NCBI RefSeq assembly: GCF_002999335.1
Contig: NW_020312120.1
Location: 1 to 64,000 of the forward strand
Origin: Cyclospora cayetanensis
Taxonomy: Eukaryota > Apicomplexa > Conoidasida > Eucoccidiorida > Eimeriidae
Direction: 5' to 3'
DNA length: 64,000 bases
Under the pieces are notes generated by a model. The model was given only the letters and a program-made list of their open reading frames with translations. It was not told the origin of the DNA and did no database searches. Of this stretch, positions 14,301 through 25,699 are shown in pieces. Position 1 is the stretch's first letter. Each line of letters starts with the position of its first letter. The position numbers and the translations under genes are program-made.

Positions 14301-17300
14301 AAACTCTACAGGCTTTCAGTCTCCAATCATCTCATGAAGCAACGTACCCTGGAACATACACTTCGCCGTACACCTTCTTGGGATCACTGGAGAGAAGCGA
14401 GTTGCCCGCAACAACAACCCCTGCCTTGGGGTTCATAACGAAGGGTATCTCTTCTTGTGGCACGATCCCCTGCAGCCAGGAAGCCGTCAAGCCACACATC
14501 ACTGCACTCAAGAAAAGGCCTTGGCCCTGCCTCGCAAGCAGGGTTCTCCAGCTCGCCAACGCGCCCTCTCTCAGCTAGCGAGGCCTTCGCCTCATAATTG
14601 CGGCATTTCGAGGGTCTTCGTTTGAGCTCTGCACCTATCTGGTTGAGGCATGCTCGGACTCTTTCGGAGCTGGTAAGCTAGCTACATGTTCAACCAATGC
14701 CCCGCCGCCTTGTGGCAACAGTGCAAATCGCCGAATCCCTGTGTGCTCAGCAGTCGGGGTTAACGAACCTTCCAGTCCTGCTTTGAGTCAGAACCATTCC
14801 TGTATCCAGGCTCGGGGGAATATGGTCTCTTGGGTACTGCGCCGGTGACTGAGGCGCCGATGTGACCTTCCTTGGTCGCCCACACGGCAACGAACTCGTT
14901 CATTTGCGCAAGCTGCCCCTACGAGCGCACGCATAGAGAATCTCCACCCCATGCGCTAGAAATCGCTCTGTCTGAGACCGCCAGAAGCAGCCCTTCCCTT
15001 CTAGGAGTCCAGACAACAATACCCAAATGCTCGACCTTTTTCAGTCAGCCCCTAGCTACAATTGACCGGTGGATGGTGTCAATCCTTTGGAACACTGACC
15101 ATCTCGATGTAGTCCTTCCATGTTTTCCCGTACAGCATTTTCTCGGCCCAAGCCCACGGCAAAGGGGCCCGCACTGCTCGCACACAGCAAAATCACAACC
15201 CTCTACCCCACAATGTTGGCAAGCGCTACGCTCCGGCCCCCTCGTTCCGAAGGGCCACCATCAAAGCACCTCAGAACAATTCTCCGGATTTGGGATAAGT
15301 CTGTGAAGTATGCTAGAGCCTTTAGTTTTTTGAGGTCGTATGCTTGCCGGAGAGGCTAAGAGTTAAAAAGAACTTTAGCCCAGGAAGGCTGACGTCTGGA
15401 AGGCCCGGCGTCTCCCTAGGAGCACTAGGCTGCAGCTATCCAGAGCCTTAGGGTCCTATTGGTTGTGCTTTGTTGAAGCGCTTGAAATGAGCAAACGATC
15501 TCACCACCCTTGGGTCGCATGGGTTTATCAGTGGAGGATTTAGCACATAGAGAGTGCTGGAGCATTCGAGGCATCTACTTAAATTAACGCGTGGCACCCA
15601 CTTGCAACAGAGGCAAGGACAAGGGCCTTCTTCTTGGGGAGCCTCTTGTGGAGAGGCGGCATCACGTCAGAGAAAATCGGACCATGGTGGCTGTATCGCG
15701 CGATATGCTGAAGGGGTGTGGGGCGGCCCTGAAAGCAAGCCACGAAACGCAAAAACCTTTGCAGAAACTCATTCCGCCGTAGCTGACAATTTCTAGCGAG
15801 CTTGCAGGCTAATAGCAACACAGTCCGCGAGGGCCACTCTCCGCATGCGCAAGCGGAGCGTGATCTGATCCCTCCACCATCGCGTGCCTACGCCCGAATC
15901 GCAATTGCCTAGCCGTAAACTGTGGCTTGCCTTGACTTGAATCTTGTGTTCGATCAACTTCAGAGGGTATTTTTTTCCGTCATAGAAGTAATGGGTACCC
16001 TCTTCGTTGAGTTCAATCATATAGAGGTCCTCAATGTCGGTATGCGCTACTGTCTGCGTCCAGGCCGCGTGCTCGTTGTGCCCTGCAAGTACAGGGCGGA
16101 AGCACACGGCAGGAACTGATCCACTGGCCATTCCTTGCAAGCGGCGGCCATGCACTCCCCAGGAAGAGGATAAAGCGCAGAACAGCCCACGACTTAAAGT
16201 GTGGCGAGAAAAGAGGCCTCAGGACGCCTCTGCCATGCAGATAGCTCTAAATTCTCGCCTCTAGAAACTCAACATGAACCCCTTGACGCACCGACAAACA
16301 AACCCGTGGCTCCGACAGCAGTGGCACCGACAGCGCGGAGCGGACGGCCGTCACCCCGACCGTCGGACTTGAGCCACATGGGCATCCAAAAGCCTACACC
16401 ACACACTCGCCGAATCCGCAGAGGGAGCCATTTGCACTCTTTCCAATCTCATTCTGCACGCCACAAGCCCTAAGAGAGCCAGCAGAACAGAGCTAGGGCC
16501 CTGCCGGCAGCAGGAACTCTGGAAAGCTTGGGCTCGTACCGGGAGCATGGACCTCAACGTGTGGATCTCCCGCCACAAGGGGCATTCCTGTCTTGGTGAA
16601 CTTTCCAGACACTGCCCAGCCGTTGCTGCCGTCCTGCGTGCAGATCCCAGATGTATTATGGACAGACAGGCAAGCACGCAGATCAGTGGTTACACGCTGG
16701 TGAAGATGCCCATCAGCTGCAAGCAAGCAAGCTGCACTCGGCGCGCTTACAAATTTGAGGCTAAAGCTGTTGCTTTCCTCGCCGCGGGACCCCTCCTCCC
16801 AGGGCTTGGGGTGCTTAATGTAATATGAATCTGCATTTTTTTGCAGTTCCTCGTAAAATAGACGCATGCGCTCCACGGTAATCTCGGGGTTGGTATCTCG
16901 GTCGTGCATAGGTCCTCCGAATTCTGGGTTGTCTGTATGCGGGGATTCCGTCATCTCTGGGCAGGTATGAGGGCCTCTAGACGCCCATTCCGTGTCCTGC
17001 TTTTCCACCGAGGGGAATTCAATTGGCTTGCCTGCAGCACCACACCCACACAGTGGAAAAAAAGTTTCACTTGGGGTATGTGGTAGGCTGTATGCCAATG
17101 CATTCCCAGGTGGGATGGAGACCCACTAGTAAGCAGCGCAACAGCTCGGGATTTAGGGTCTACGGCTGACCTGCTAGATCGTACAGGCTGGGGCGATTGC
17201 CGTCCACGTTGAGCGGAGGAATACCCTCAGGAAATCCGAAGGAAAACAGCTGCAGCGCAGAACGTCAGTCGACAGCGCAGAGAAATCCGGATTTTGAGAA

Positions 17301-19431
17301 AAAGGCATTTCCCACAAGGCTCGGTGGGACGATGCTACGGGTCTCTAATGCGTGGCTTTTCACGTAATATCCGATGGCAACATCTTTGTAACCCCAATCC
17401 AAGCAACCTATCAAGGCGCAGAATCCACTGCGAGAAAGGCACTGCGCAACGCGCCGCGCGCGTGGCGACGCCAATAAGCCCCAGGCTCTACTAACTCACG
17501 GCCGCTAAAAACCGCGTACCTTCGCCTTGTCTCCCAGTGCTTCGTGAAGGTGCACAGAGACAAAGTCCCTTGTGAGACCTCTGTTCAGCATAAGCGACAA
17601 CAGCGTTGTGACAGCCGCAACGTCCATCGTAGTGTAGGGAAGCGACGGGGTGTGGCCTAGCAGCACGAACTCGACAGGCCGAGCAGGCAGAGCCTTCAGG
17701 GCCTCCGTAACACCTAATCCACATGCACACCAGAGAAGCTAATCTCTGTATTTGGCCTTCCTAGAGTCGGGGCAAAGCGACTGAACCGGTGACAGCACAC
17801 GAGGAAAGCTTCTACACTACCCGCATCAAAATCTCCTTTGCTGAGCCCTTGACTGGGCGTCCGGCGAAACTGAAACCTCCCGTCATTCCAACAAGCAAGC
17901 GTGTGAAACGAGCCCCTCAGGCATAAGTCCTGAGCTGTTGGGGTTTAAAGGTCCTGAATTCTTGCCTTTCGCATAGCTGGAGATACAGGTGATGCCGACA
18001 GGCGGCATGCGTCGCAGCTTCGACAAGATCGCATCTTCGGAGATGACAGTCCTGCAAACCACAAGCCCTAAGCCCAAAGCGGTGTGAGTTAATCAAGCAG
18101 CGTATCGCGAAAGCCTGGAAGCACCGTTTGTATGCACACCGTCCCACCGACACCACTACGTGACCTGTAATATCCTATTTCGAAGCCGTATCCGTTGCTC
18201 TAGAAAGCCTTGAATCACGCGATGCCAAAGCTCTGAAATCACCTTGCGATCATATCAGTATCGGTCATCGACGGGCCAAGGACGGATGCCGACCTTCCCA
18301 CAGCTATCAGCCGCAACAACTCGACTTGAAAGGGCCTCTCTGCACAACCGGCACACGCTGAATCTTAACTACCAACTTCAGCCCACAAACAGGCATAGCG
18401 CAGAAAAGCAACCCCAGAAAGGGAGGCCCTCGCGAACTGAGGCATCCACTACGGAGCGTGACGGCAAGGGGCACTCTAGGGAATCACCAATGGCATGAAG
18501 GTAGCCTTGGCCAAAGCAGAGGTCATCCCCTACGCAAGCCACAACAAAACCAGGCTTCTGGCTCTAAAGCCTTAGCTTCGAGCCCTTGAGCCTCAACGTC
18601 AACACATTTCAGCTGGGGTCTACCGGGCGCACCCTCGCTGCTAGGGGCGAGAGAGATTAGGGTTCACAGCAGGATACGGATCTAGACGACATCGACTCTG
18701 CAGAGTTCGAGACTTGGATTGGGCCTACGGCTCGATGCAGTCAGATAGGGAATTCCGTGAGAGTCGCGACCAATGTGTATCGGGGCCTCTAGTCCTTCAA
18801 CCTGAAAGGCAAACGACAGAGCCCATGCCCCTCTGCCGTATGTACTGGAAACCCTGAGTCCTGGCCATGAGGATAGGCGCTGCTGAAATGCTGCAAACTT
18901 CGCAAGAGTTCGAAGCCTGGAGGGATGAGTGGATCCACATGCTGCCGGGCGAGCAGCTGCACCCCAGTATGGCGTGGAAGACTCTTACGGTAGGGCCTTG
19001 AATCAGGGGCTAACCTCCTTAGGGGTGTTCCAGAAGTCTTCTGGCGGGGTGAAAAAGTGCCTCAAGATAGGTCGGCCAAAGAAGCCAATAACAAAGGAGA
19101 AGAAGTCCGTGTACGTAAAGGACATGTAGCCCCACACATCCTACTTGCACAGCACAAACCCTCACAACATGACGTGCGTACAGCTAAGTCCCACAGCTCA
19201 CAGGGGTCGAAAGGAGTCGAAAGACCAAGCACAAACAAGCTTGCAGACGCTGCAAGCAGGAGGAGCTGGGCCGGACGAAGGCTTGAGCGGAAAGGGCGAT
19301 AGATGGTTAGGGTGTAGGGTATGGGGTTGGCTTGCCCGCGTCTTGCAGTACTCCAGCACTATGAAGGCCAGGCTTCCTGCGGCGAAGGCCGCGAGGAAGC
19401 TCTTTACCCCCATTCCTTTGGAGAACTCCAT
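11309..19431 (-). CDS. Penicillin/cephalosporin acylase-family Ntn hydrolase (peptidase S45-like)
   Basis: About 27 exons on the minus strand give about 1,040 residues. Exons by high-low coordinate: 19431-? (donor unresolved), 19140-19015, 18956-18846, 18801-18729, 18529-18488, 18232-18165, 18051-17910, 17713-17520, 17249-17171, 17031-16751, 16633-16540, 16393-16361, 16133-15931, 15728-15602, 15300-15212, 15141-15100, 14912-14769, 14469-14348, 14128-14044, 13840-13688, 13560-13523, 13481-13336, 13145-13059, 12990-12970, 12660-12430, 12063-11875, 11496-11309. All phases agree after exon 1. Family blocks in order: IGRDSHGIPYLTAS; DDLCFGQGYLHA; DGSNGWAVSG (Ser nucleophile, start of the beta chain); AGDPH (His 23 residues into that chain); LAGHNEHAAW; RYSHHGPI; GHIGASVTGAVPKRP; IPFVMNPKAG; EDWEWGKL; PGVSGWVGSKHF. 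The N-terminus has a hydrophobic segment, suggesting a secreted or anchored protein. Members hydrolyse amide bonds, often N-acyl; the substrate is unknown. The C-terminus ends in a QQQQ tract. One in-frame TGA lies at 17917-17919. Confidence 0.85.
17917..17919 (-). other. In-frame TGA inside acylase exon 7
   Basis: Exon 7 (18051-17910) is in phase 0 with the preceding exon and reads D-x3-R-x3-L-x3-A, then QQLRTYA, then TGA, then GA. Acylases normally have an L-x-A-Y-A-x-G-V-N block here, so the TGA replaces the variable residue between Ala and Gly. The next exon (from 17713) continues in phase. An intron that avoids the TGA would have to use a donor such as the TGTCGG inside the exon and would lose the conserved block. 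Sequence error, pseudogenisation, recoding or a different splice are all possible. Confidence 0.5.
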
Positions 19432-20357
19432 CTAGAGGCAGAGAAATCCTATGTCTCAATGCGTGGCTACTTTGTGCTCTCGTGCCTTGCCTTTCCGTCC
19501 GCGCACGGCGAGTCTGTAGAAGGAGCACTACAAGTTGAGGTGGGATAGACCTTGGGATAAAAGAAACCGACAATTGCAGATTCGGGGTTGAGGTTATAGG
19601 GTGTGGACTGTGCGGTTTGCAGGGCACCCAAAAGTGAGGCTATAACACAGATGACCCTGAGTGTGAATCCATGAAGGAACGAACTGGGGTGTCAGATCTG
19701 CAGAGAGGTTTTGGGATTTAAAAGGAACAAAATGCAATTAGAGATTCCGGAGACACACCACAATCAAACTGCAGATAAGGGTTTCGATTGTAGATGGGAG
19801 CTATGCAGGCTGCGAGACGCACTCCGTTCCTCTCAGTATACATACACCCCCTGCATGCCTAATACCATATTCTGAAAAGAAGAGTTTGCCTTTTTACAGC
19901 GCTTAATGTGTGTCTTCACCTGTTAAGATCTAAGAAAATAGTGTTACCGTCCAAGATATGTATATGCACATCGTTTCTGTTTCCTGGGTTCACGCCAACC
20001 TGTAGCTACTGCCTCCTTGGACGTATTTGGGGATCCCACATAACCTCGAAGCGTAAATGCTAGATATTTACCCATAAAATAATTGTCTGATTGCAAGTCG
20101 GAAGCTCTGAACAATGGTGTATGTCTTTCGTGCCAGCGAAGGCGTAGGGCCTTCCTCTGTTGTGCTGGTACATGTAACTTGGGTGTCTCGTCTGTACTAC
20201 TGCACAACTGAAGTGGTTTCGACCCTACACGCCTTCAGCACAGCACTTTGAGTATGCTTATTGCTGCCAGCGCAGTCATACGGCGTGTATATGTCCGTGA
20301 AGCTCCATGATAGTATTAGGCTAGCAAGCCTACACTATGGTATATTTTAGAGCTATG

Positions 20358-20588
20358 TTACCAAGTAAATGAATTGGCGATCTTTACATAATAGCCAGTC
20401 CACGGCAGGGCTATATTATTTTGCAATGGGGGGGCTGAATTACGCTCGTGCACGTGGGCTTGTTTGTGCATGGCAGGGACTGCTGAATAACGCTTCGTAT
20501 GCGTTATACAAAAGGAGACAATTTCAGCCAAGATCTCGGTGAATCTCGGTACAAAACTTGCTACGAAGTTTTCTAGTGTGTCCATCAA
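20358..20588 (-). mobile_element. Possible gypsy-type RT thumb fragment
   Basis: The minus-strand frame contains ENFVASFVPRFTEILAEI, which resembles the (Y)YRRFIPxFSxIAxPL block at the RT/RNase H junction of Ty3/gypsy elements. It lies downstream of the RNase H-like fragment on the same strand, which is the wrong order for one element, so it would be a second or rearranged copy. Short and weak evidence. Confidence 0.3.
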
Positions 20589-21397
20589 TAATCCCTATAT
20601 CCTTCCTGTCCTACGCCTCATCGCTTCACTCTCTAGCGCTCCATCTAATGTCTCAGTAGGGAGGCACTGAAGTCCGGACACTTCCAATTCTTTGAAACCT
20701 TATTGATCACTTCTCCAAAGACCCTCGCCTTCTCCTACCCACGCACACCCCAGAATTTCCGACATTGGGGTAAGGCAACAGGGCGTTCGATGATGTACCA
20801 GTCAACCACTCCCAGTATGTACAGAGAGTCACACAAGGCAGTTAGCGCACACCCACACAACCTTGCTTCTTGTGGTACCGAGCTGGCATAGTCTGCAATA
20901 AGTGATGCATATGAGCAGTCAAACTAATTGGTCGATTCCCAACTACATCTCACTTAAGTATAACTGGTTTAGCGTGGTAATGAGGAACTCTTTTTCACTC
21001 GCGATTTTGGCACTATTAGCGAATGGATTAGTTTCAAAAGCATATTGCACAATGAAGATAGATATCTTCGATCAACATAATCAAAAGTGATTGGACAGCA
21101 GAATAGTCATCTGCTGGGATGTCGCGAGGGCGCGTCGGTGACTGTGTTGGGGATGCCCTCAATATACATCATCGTTAAGCTGCACTACAGAAAAGGCCCC
21201 CTGCAGAGAATTGTTTTCGAGCTATCAAAATCTCGAAAACTCATGGCAAGGTACATTGATGACTGATGGCACGTCTGGACAGCATGATGATGTCGATGTG
21301 ATTTGTGCCGTTATCTTTTACGCTTCAGCACACCACATGCAGTTCCTTTTCCCGTATTAGGTAACGCTGCCTGGTTTTAGCGAAAGCAATGAGATTA

Positions 21398-21685
21398 TTA
21401 AGCTGCAGTCCGATACTTGCTACTGTCATTTCTTCTGAAAAGGATAGCACCCACCTCTACGTCACTAGTATCGGACGCTAGGAAGAAATAGCTTTTTATA
21501 ATATCGGACAGCCTGAATGCCGGAGAAGCTCTACGGCGGCTAATAAGCATCGCCACTGTATCATATGCCTCTAACGAGGCGATATACTGCGCTTTGGCCA
21601 GTAGATTAGTCACAGGTGCAACGATGTAAAGAAAAAGGTCCTCCTTGCTAGGCTCATTAGAGTCCCGAATAAGCTGCCGTTGCAT
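21398..21685 (-). mobile_element. Degenerate Ty3/gypsy RNase H-like fragment
   Basis: An ATG-started 95-residue frame whose C-terminal half reads RRRASPAFRLSD then YFFLASDTSDVEVGAILF. This matches the gypsy pattern A-P-x-L-x-x-x-D followed by F-x-L-x-x-D-A-S-D-x-x-x-G-A-V-L at the start of RNase H. The first catalytic Asp is present. The frame ends soon after, so the rest of the domain and the integrase are missing. I see no LTRs or target-site duplications. It is best read as a relic. Confidence 0.55.
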
Positions 21686-22436
21686 TCAACTGAGGTATCA
21701 ACGCAGATTCAAATGGAATACAGGTACAACCCTGCGCGCAAGTGTTAGTGTGGAGTGCCGTTTCCTGCATGCTATTTGGGCGAAAGGGGATTTGAAAGAC
21801 AATTTTAGTTGAGTCATATGTCGATTCGACCGGAAAACCACGCTTTAAAAGAAATAATCAGCCAACATGAGGCATCGAGAAATCATGGTATACAGAAAAG
21901 CTGTTCAAGGGCTAAAATAGACCTCACCCAAAATCAACACCGAGTTGTGTCTAAAGGCGCTGGCCGAATCCTTAACTTTGCTGTTTTTCAGCAAATAACT
22001 GTACTGCCAGTCAATCTCCTCTTCTTGCTGTGGGACTTTTAATACAACGAAACACAGCCTCAGGCTGACCCAAGAGTTTGCTCAACATGGTGTGCTGGAC
22101 GACCAAAAAGCGGCCAGCCTGCTGGACGCTCCTCAATACTAGCACATTCACAGAGTACTTCTTAATATTTGCCCTTAATGCTGCTCCTCAGCTTAAAGGC
22201 TGAAAGTTCATTGAGTTGCCTAATAAAGAGGTGGTTGCGTGCATGATACAAATATTCTTCTTTTGCTGTACTGCTGAACCCCCCCCATGGAGACTCTGAC
22301 TTACCACATTTCGGCATCGACTACTATACGCAACTCACTATAGATGAAGTGGTCGGTGTTAAGAGAATCAGTAGATGCTTTTTTCTTACGCTCTCTGGGC
22401 AACCACAAGGCGCGGCTATGGCCTTATGGGCGCCTA

Positions 22437-22652
22437 CTATTGGGTAGTCCATGGCATTCCTAGTATTGTTACGTCGCGGCCCATACGTCCAACATACAAG
22501 TCACGGAACATGCTGCTAGGGCCCAATGCCGATTTGAAGTAGTGTGTACCTGTTGTAGTTTCGCCATTCCTTGCGTTCTGCGGCCCATCAGCAAATAATA
22601 GTGTCACAGTTTGCGCTAATGAGTGAATATGCAGATTGCATTCAGGCTCCAT
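22437..22652 (-). mobile_element. Possible gypsy-type aspartic protease fragment
   Basis: A 71-residue frame ending GRDVTILGMPWTTQ, which resembles the D-x-I-L-G-M-D-W-L block after the flap of retrotransposon proteases. It lies upstream of the RNase H-like fragment on the same strand, as expected for protease before RT/RNase H, but only about 750 bp separates them, too little for an intact reverse transcriptase. The active-site D-T/S-G was not found upstream. Confidence 0.4.
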
Positions 22653-25076
22653 CTCGGATTATAGATCCACTTCACACCCAGTTGCGAGCAACCCCAGCAG
22701 TTCCCGACCAGTATGTTTAAAGTATGTCATACCAGAACTGACTTTTGGTGGGTCCCCCAGGGAGGCTTGATCCTCTGTAGCCTCGTTCACTGCACTGCGG
22801 CGTGCGAAGGCGCTTGTCATTTCCCTCATGCGCCCTAGTTGTTCGCCAAGCAGCCTGCTTCCTTTGGCTGTTTTCTGAGCTGCCTAAGAGTGTGGGTTGC
22901 GTCTGTCCTCCTTTTCTCGTTCATCGTAGACGGTAGACTAGGCCCGCAAAAATACGAGGTTCTATTCCCCGATTTGACTCTTCCTTTCCAACCCAGGTTG
23001 CAGAAGTTGCACGCATTTGCTTCTGATAGTAAACGTATTCAATTACTTGCTGAAAGCCAGCTGGTAGCCCGGTTACTGTTCATAGTCGGTGCCCATCCTG
23101 CACCCACCTAGCCTGATAATATGGGTAGAGCTTAGCGAAATTACTGATAAAGTACCCGTTGTGGCTTTTGTGAACCAAAACTCATAGCTCTCGATACACC
23201 GATCTACGTGAGATTCATCTGTTCAGCGTTCCCAGTTTTTCCAAGACTGGTTGTTGAACTGAATATACAATCGACCGAAATTCCAAGATTTTAAAAATGA
23301 AGGCTTAAACGAAGGTAATCTTCACCGGTGCATGAATTATTCTGCATGGATAGAGGCAGCAACGAAGTACTTCTTCCTCCAAGGAGCACTCTTTTCTCTA
23401 TCTTAGGGGTATATCGCGACGTACTTTTCCAGCCTGCTGATGAAGGCGTCTAGTACACGCCCATCATTACGACCTTCATACTTCTCTGGTCGCATTGGCG
23501 ACGCTTTTGTAGCTATATCAGCGCCTTGAAAATCGTGCCTCTCTACCACCTATGGAGCTGCTGTGTTCAGAACATCGTGCAGGCCGGCCTCAGCCTTCTC
23601 CATACGCTTTGCGCCTCATCCCACTTTCACCGCCACTGGTATTTTCCCAGACCGTTGCCTTCGAAACATCCGAGTATCGGATACCAGAGGCAAATTTTAT
23701 AGGGAATCCTGACAACTCTTTGCTTCCAAACTCAGTTGATAAGCACATAATAGCTACATTGAACCATGTGATGCAACCAAGTGTAACGCTCTATATGACG
23801 TCGTTGCAGGCTGACATCTAGCTCTACACTCACAGGCTCAAACGAGAGTTTTAGAGTGTTTTCTTTAAGGGCTTTTGCTTTACCTAGCCTCACCGCGCAC
23901 CTCAGAGTTAGCCACATGAGGGGACAGAGTTGGCTAAGGTGGATTGCTGCTCCCTGTAAGGACTGCGAGCAATCACAGCTAGTTGCAAATAGCACACATA
24001 GCAGACGAACGCCAGGTCACACTTTCCCATATCAAGCTAAGAAGCAACATCGTGCGATAATAAGCCCTACAAGCAAACCAAATAGTCACTTCTTTCCCAA
24101 TTCGTAGCTAATATAATTGATGCAGTAGTAATTGGTCAAGTGTAGCTCAGCCCACTACACAGACAGTCAATCCACAAAGGACAACATGGCCTCAGGGCAA
24201 CTGGGAGAGCCCAGGATATTGGAGAGGAAGTAGAATCAATTGATCGCTGTGTAGAGGTGTTCGTACACATTATGACTCTGTAGTCGGAGGCCTCACAAGA
24301 AGCCTCACTGTATCGGTAAAACAGGAGCTGCACACCTAATACATTCCACATCTCAGTCTCTCTGTAAAGCGTCCCCTAGCTGTCAACAAGTTATAAAAAC
24401 CATACCTAAGTTTAATTCTAAATATGTCCATCCGAGTCCATGAGCAGCAGAGTCTCTGTCAAAAAAGGGAATCTCTACAAGGAACTCTTGGGTCTGTGTT
24501 TCTGCGTTAGATGGAACGCTAGATAAAGTACGGACAAGCAGATATATTACGGCATTGCAGGACACACAGAAAACTCAAAGTACAACAGCGCCACCCGCCT
24601 TAGCAGACAGCTTAACATTACCATCGAATGTTCGGGAGTCCCGAACCCTATCATTAAATACGTGGCAAAGAAGGGTGACCAGTGAGAAGAGTATGCTTGT
24701 TCTTGGAATAGGTCTCAGATCTCAATTGTTATTCCTATTACAAAAGGATGCAAGTCTAAGCTGGGAAGCCAGATGCCAGCACGAAAACAGCCTCATGCAC
24801 AAATCACTGCCAAGGTGGCTTCATGCTGCCAATTGAATACTCCACAGCGCTAAGAAATGTGCGCTTTCGGCTGCCCTAGTGCCTCTTGCTGCAATTCTAC
24901 GCACTGATGCCGCCGCTGGTCCAACTGGTGACGATATGTAAAGGACATATGCGCTTCCTGCGTGTTCCTACTGCTGGGGGAGCTGTATTGCTGCTGTTTC
25001 AGCATCAGCAGCTGCCGCTAGCGAGTAGCTGCTCATCGAAGCGGAGCGATGAGTCGATAGCAGCAGAGCAGCAAGA
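22653..25076. other. No supportable gene; repeat-poor/repeat-rich transition
   Basis: No frame here shows a recognisable domain or joins to another in phase. From about 24.9 kb the first CTG/CAG clusters appear (ctgctgtttcagcatcagcag near 24990), marking the left edge of the CAG-rich part of the window. Confidence 0.45.
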
Positions 25077-25685
25077 TTACTCCACGAATGCCATGATGCT
25101 CCGTGCTACAGCCCCCGCGAGGTGCCAGTTCGTGTGTGACCAGACATACGCGGAGAAACAGGAGGCAGATGCTCCTAAAGACTTGACGCAACAGCAGCAA
25201 AGCACCAGTATCAGGCCGAGGCAGCCGGTTGAGAAGGATGCAGCAAACCACAGCGGTACATTGTAGATGCATTGCAGCAGTAGCGCAGCAGAAGCCACCC
25301 AGCGATCTGTCATATGGACTGCACGTACAACCCAATTATGCCTCTGACCCGAAAAGATGAAGTCCGACAAAAATGAAGCTAAGGTCACAACCAGCCATAC
25401 ATACGCCTCCACCTCATGCTCGACGCTCCTAAGGCTCCGACCGCTCCTGCTGGTGTAGAAGAGGCAAAAGGAGGGAACGAGGTAGAAAAAGCACGAGATG
25501 CCAACCAGAACCGATCGGCGGTGGCCCCAGCGAAATGAAGATCCTACGCTCCAATAGTGGTTCAATGCGCGTCTAACAACGCCCCTGGGATTGCTACTGA
25601 TCCTTTGGCTCATGCTTGTGCGGATCATGTAGTTGCCTACATCATTGCTGCCTTGCAACTTACGAACCACCTGTTCTTGCGCCAT
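25077..25685 (-). CDS. Multi-pass membrane protein, unknown family
   Basis: A single open frame of 202 residues from the ATG at 25685 (a GTG lies further upstream, but this is the first ATG in frame). About 75 hydrophilic residues rich in Arg/Ser are followed by three or four membrane segments: SVLVGISCFFYLVPSFCLFY, AYVWLVVTLASFLSDFIF, WVASAALLLQCIYNVPLWF and GCLGLILVLCCCC. Between the second and third lies a conserved-looking SDFIF...MTDRW region with Asp and Arg near the membrane edge. The protein has no homopolymer, unlike most neighbours. I do not recognise the family; a transporter or ER/Golgi protein are both possible. An additional 5' exon cannot be excluded. Confidence 0.55.
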   Translation of the reverse strand: MAQEQVVRKLQGSNDVGNYMIRTSMSQRISSNPRGVVRRALNHYWSVGSSFRWGHRRSVLVGISCFFYLVPSFCLFYTSRSGRSLRSVEHEVEAYVWLVVTLASFLSDFIFSGQRHNWVVRAVHMTDRWVASAALLLQCIYNVPLWFAASFSTGCLGLILVLCCCCVKSLGASASCFSAYVWSHTNWHLAGAVARSIMAFVE

Positions 25686-25699
25686 AGTACAGGAGCTGT

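Noticed and set aside
17883..18077. Alternative frame with SSYAKGKNSG that also resembles the acylase A-Y-A-x-G-x-N block
   Set aside because: It is out of phase with the preceding exon, whose donor fixes phase 0, and it lacks the D-x3-R-x3-L-x3-A lead-in; the phase-0 frame fits better despite the TGA.
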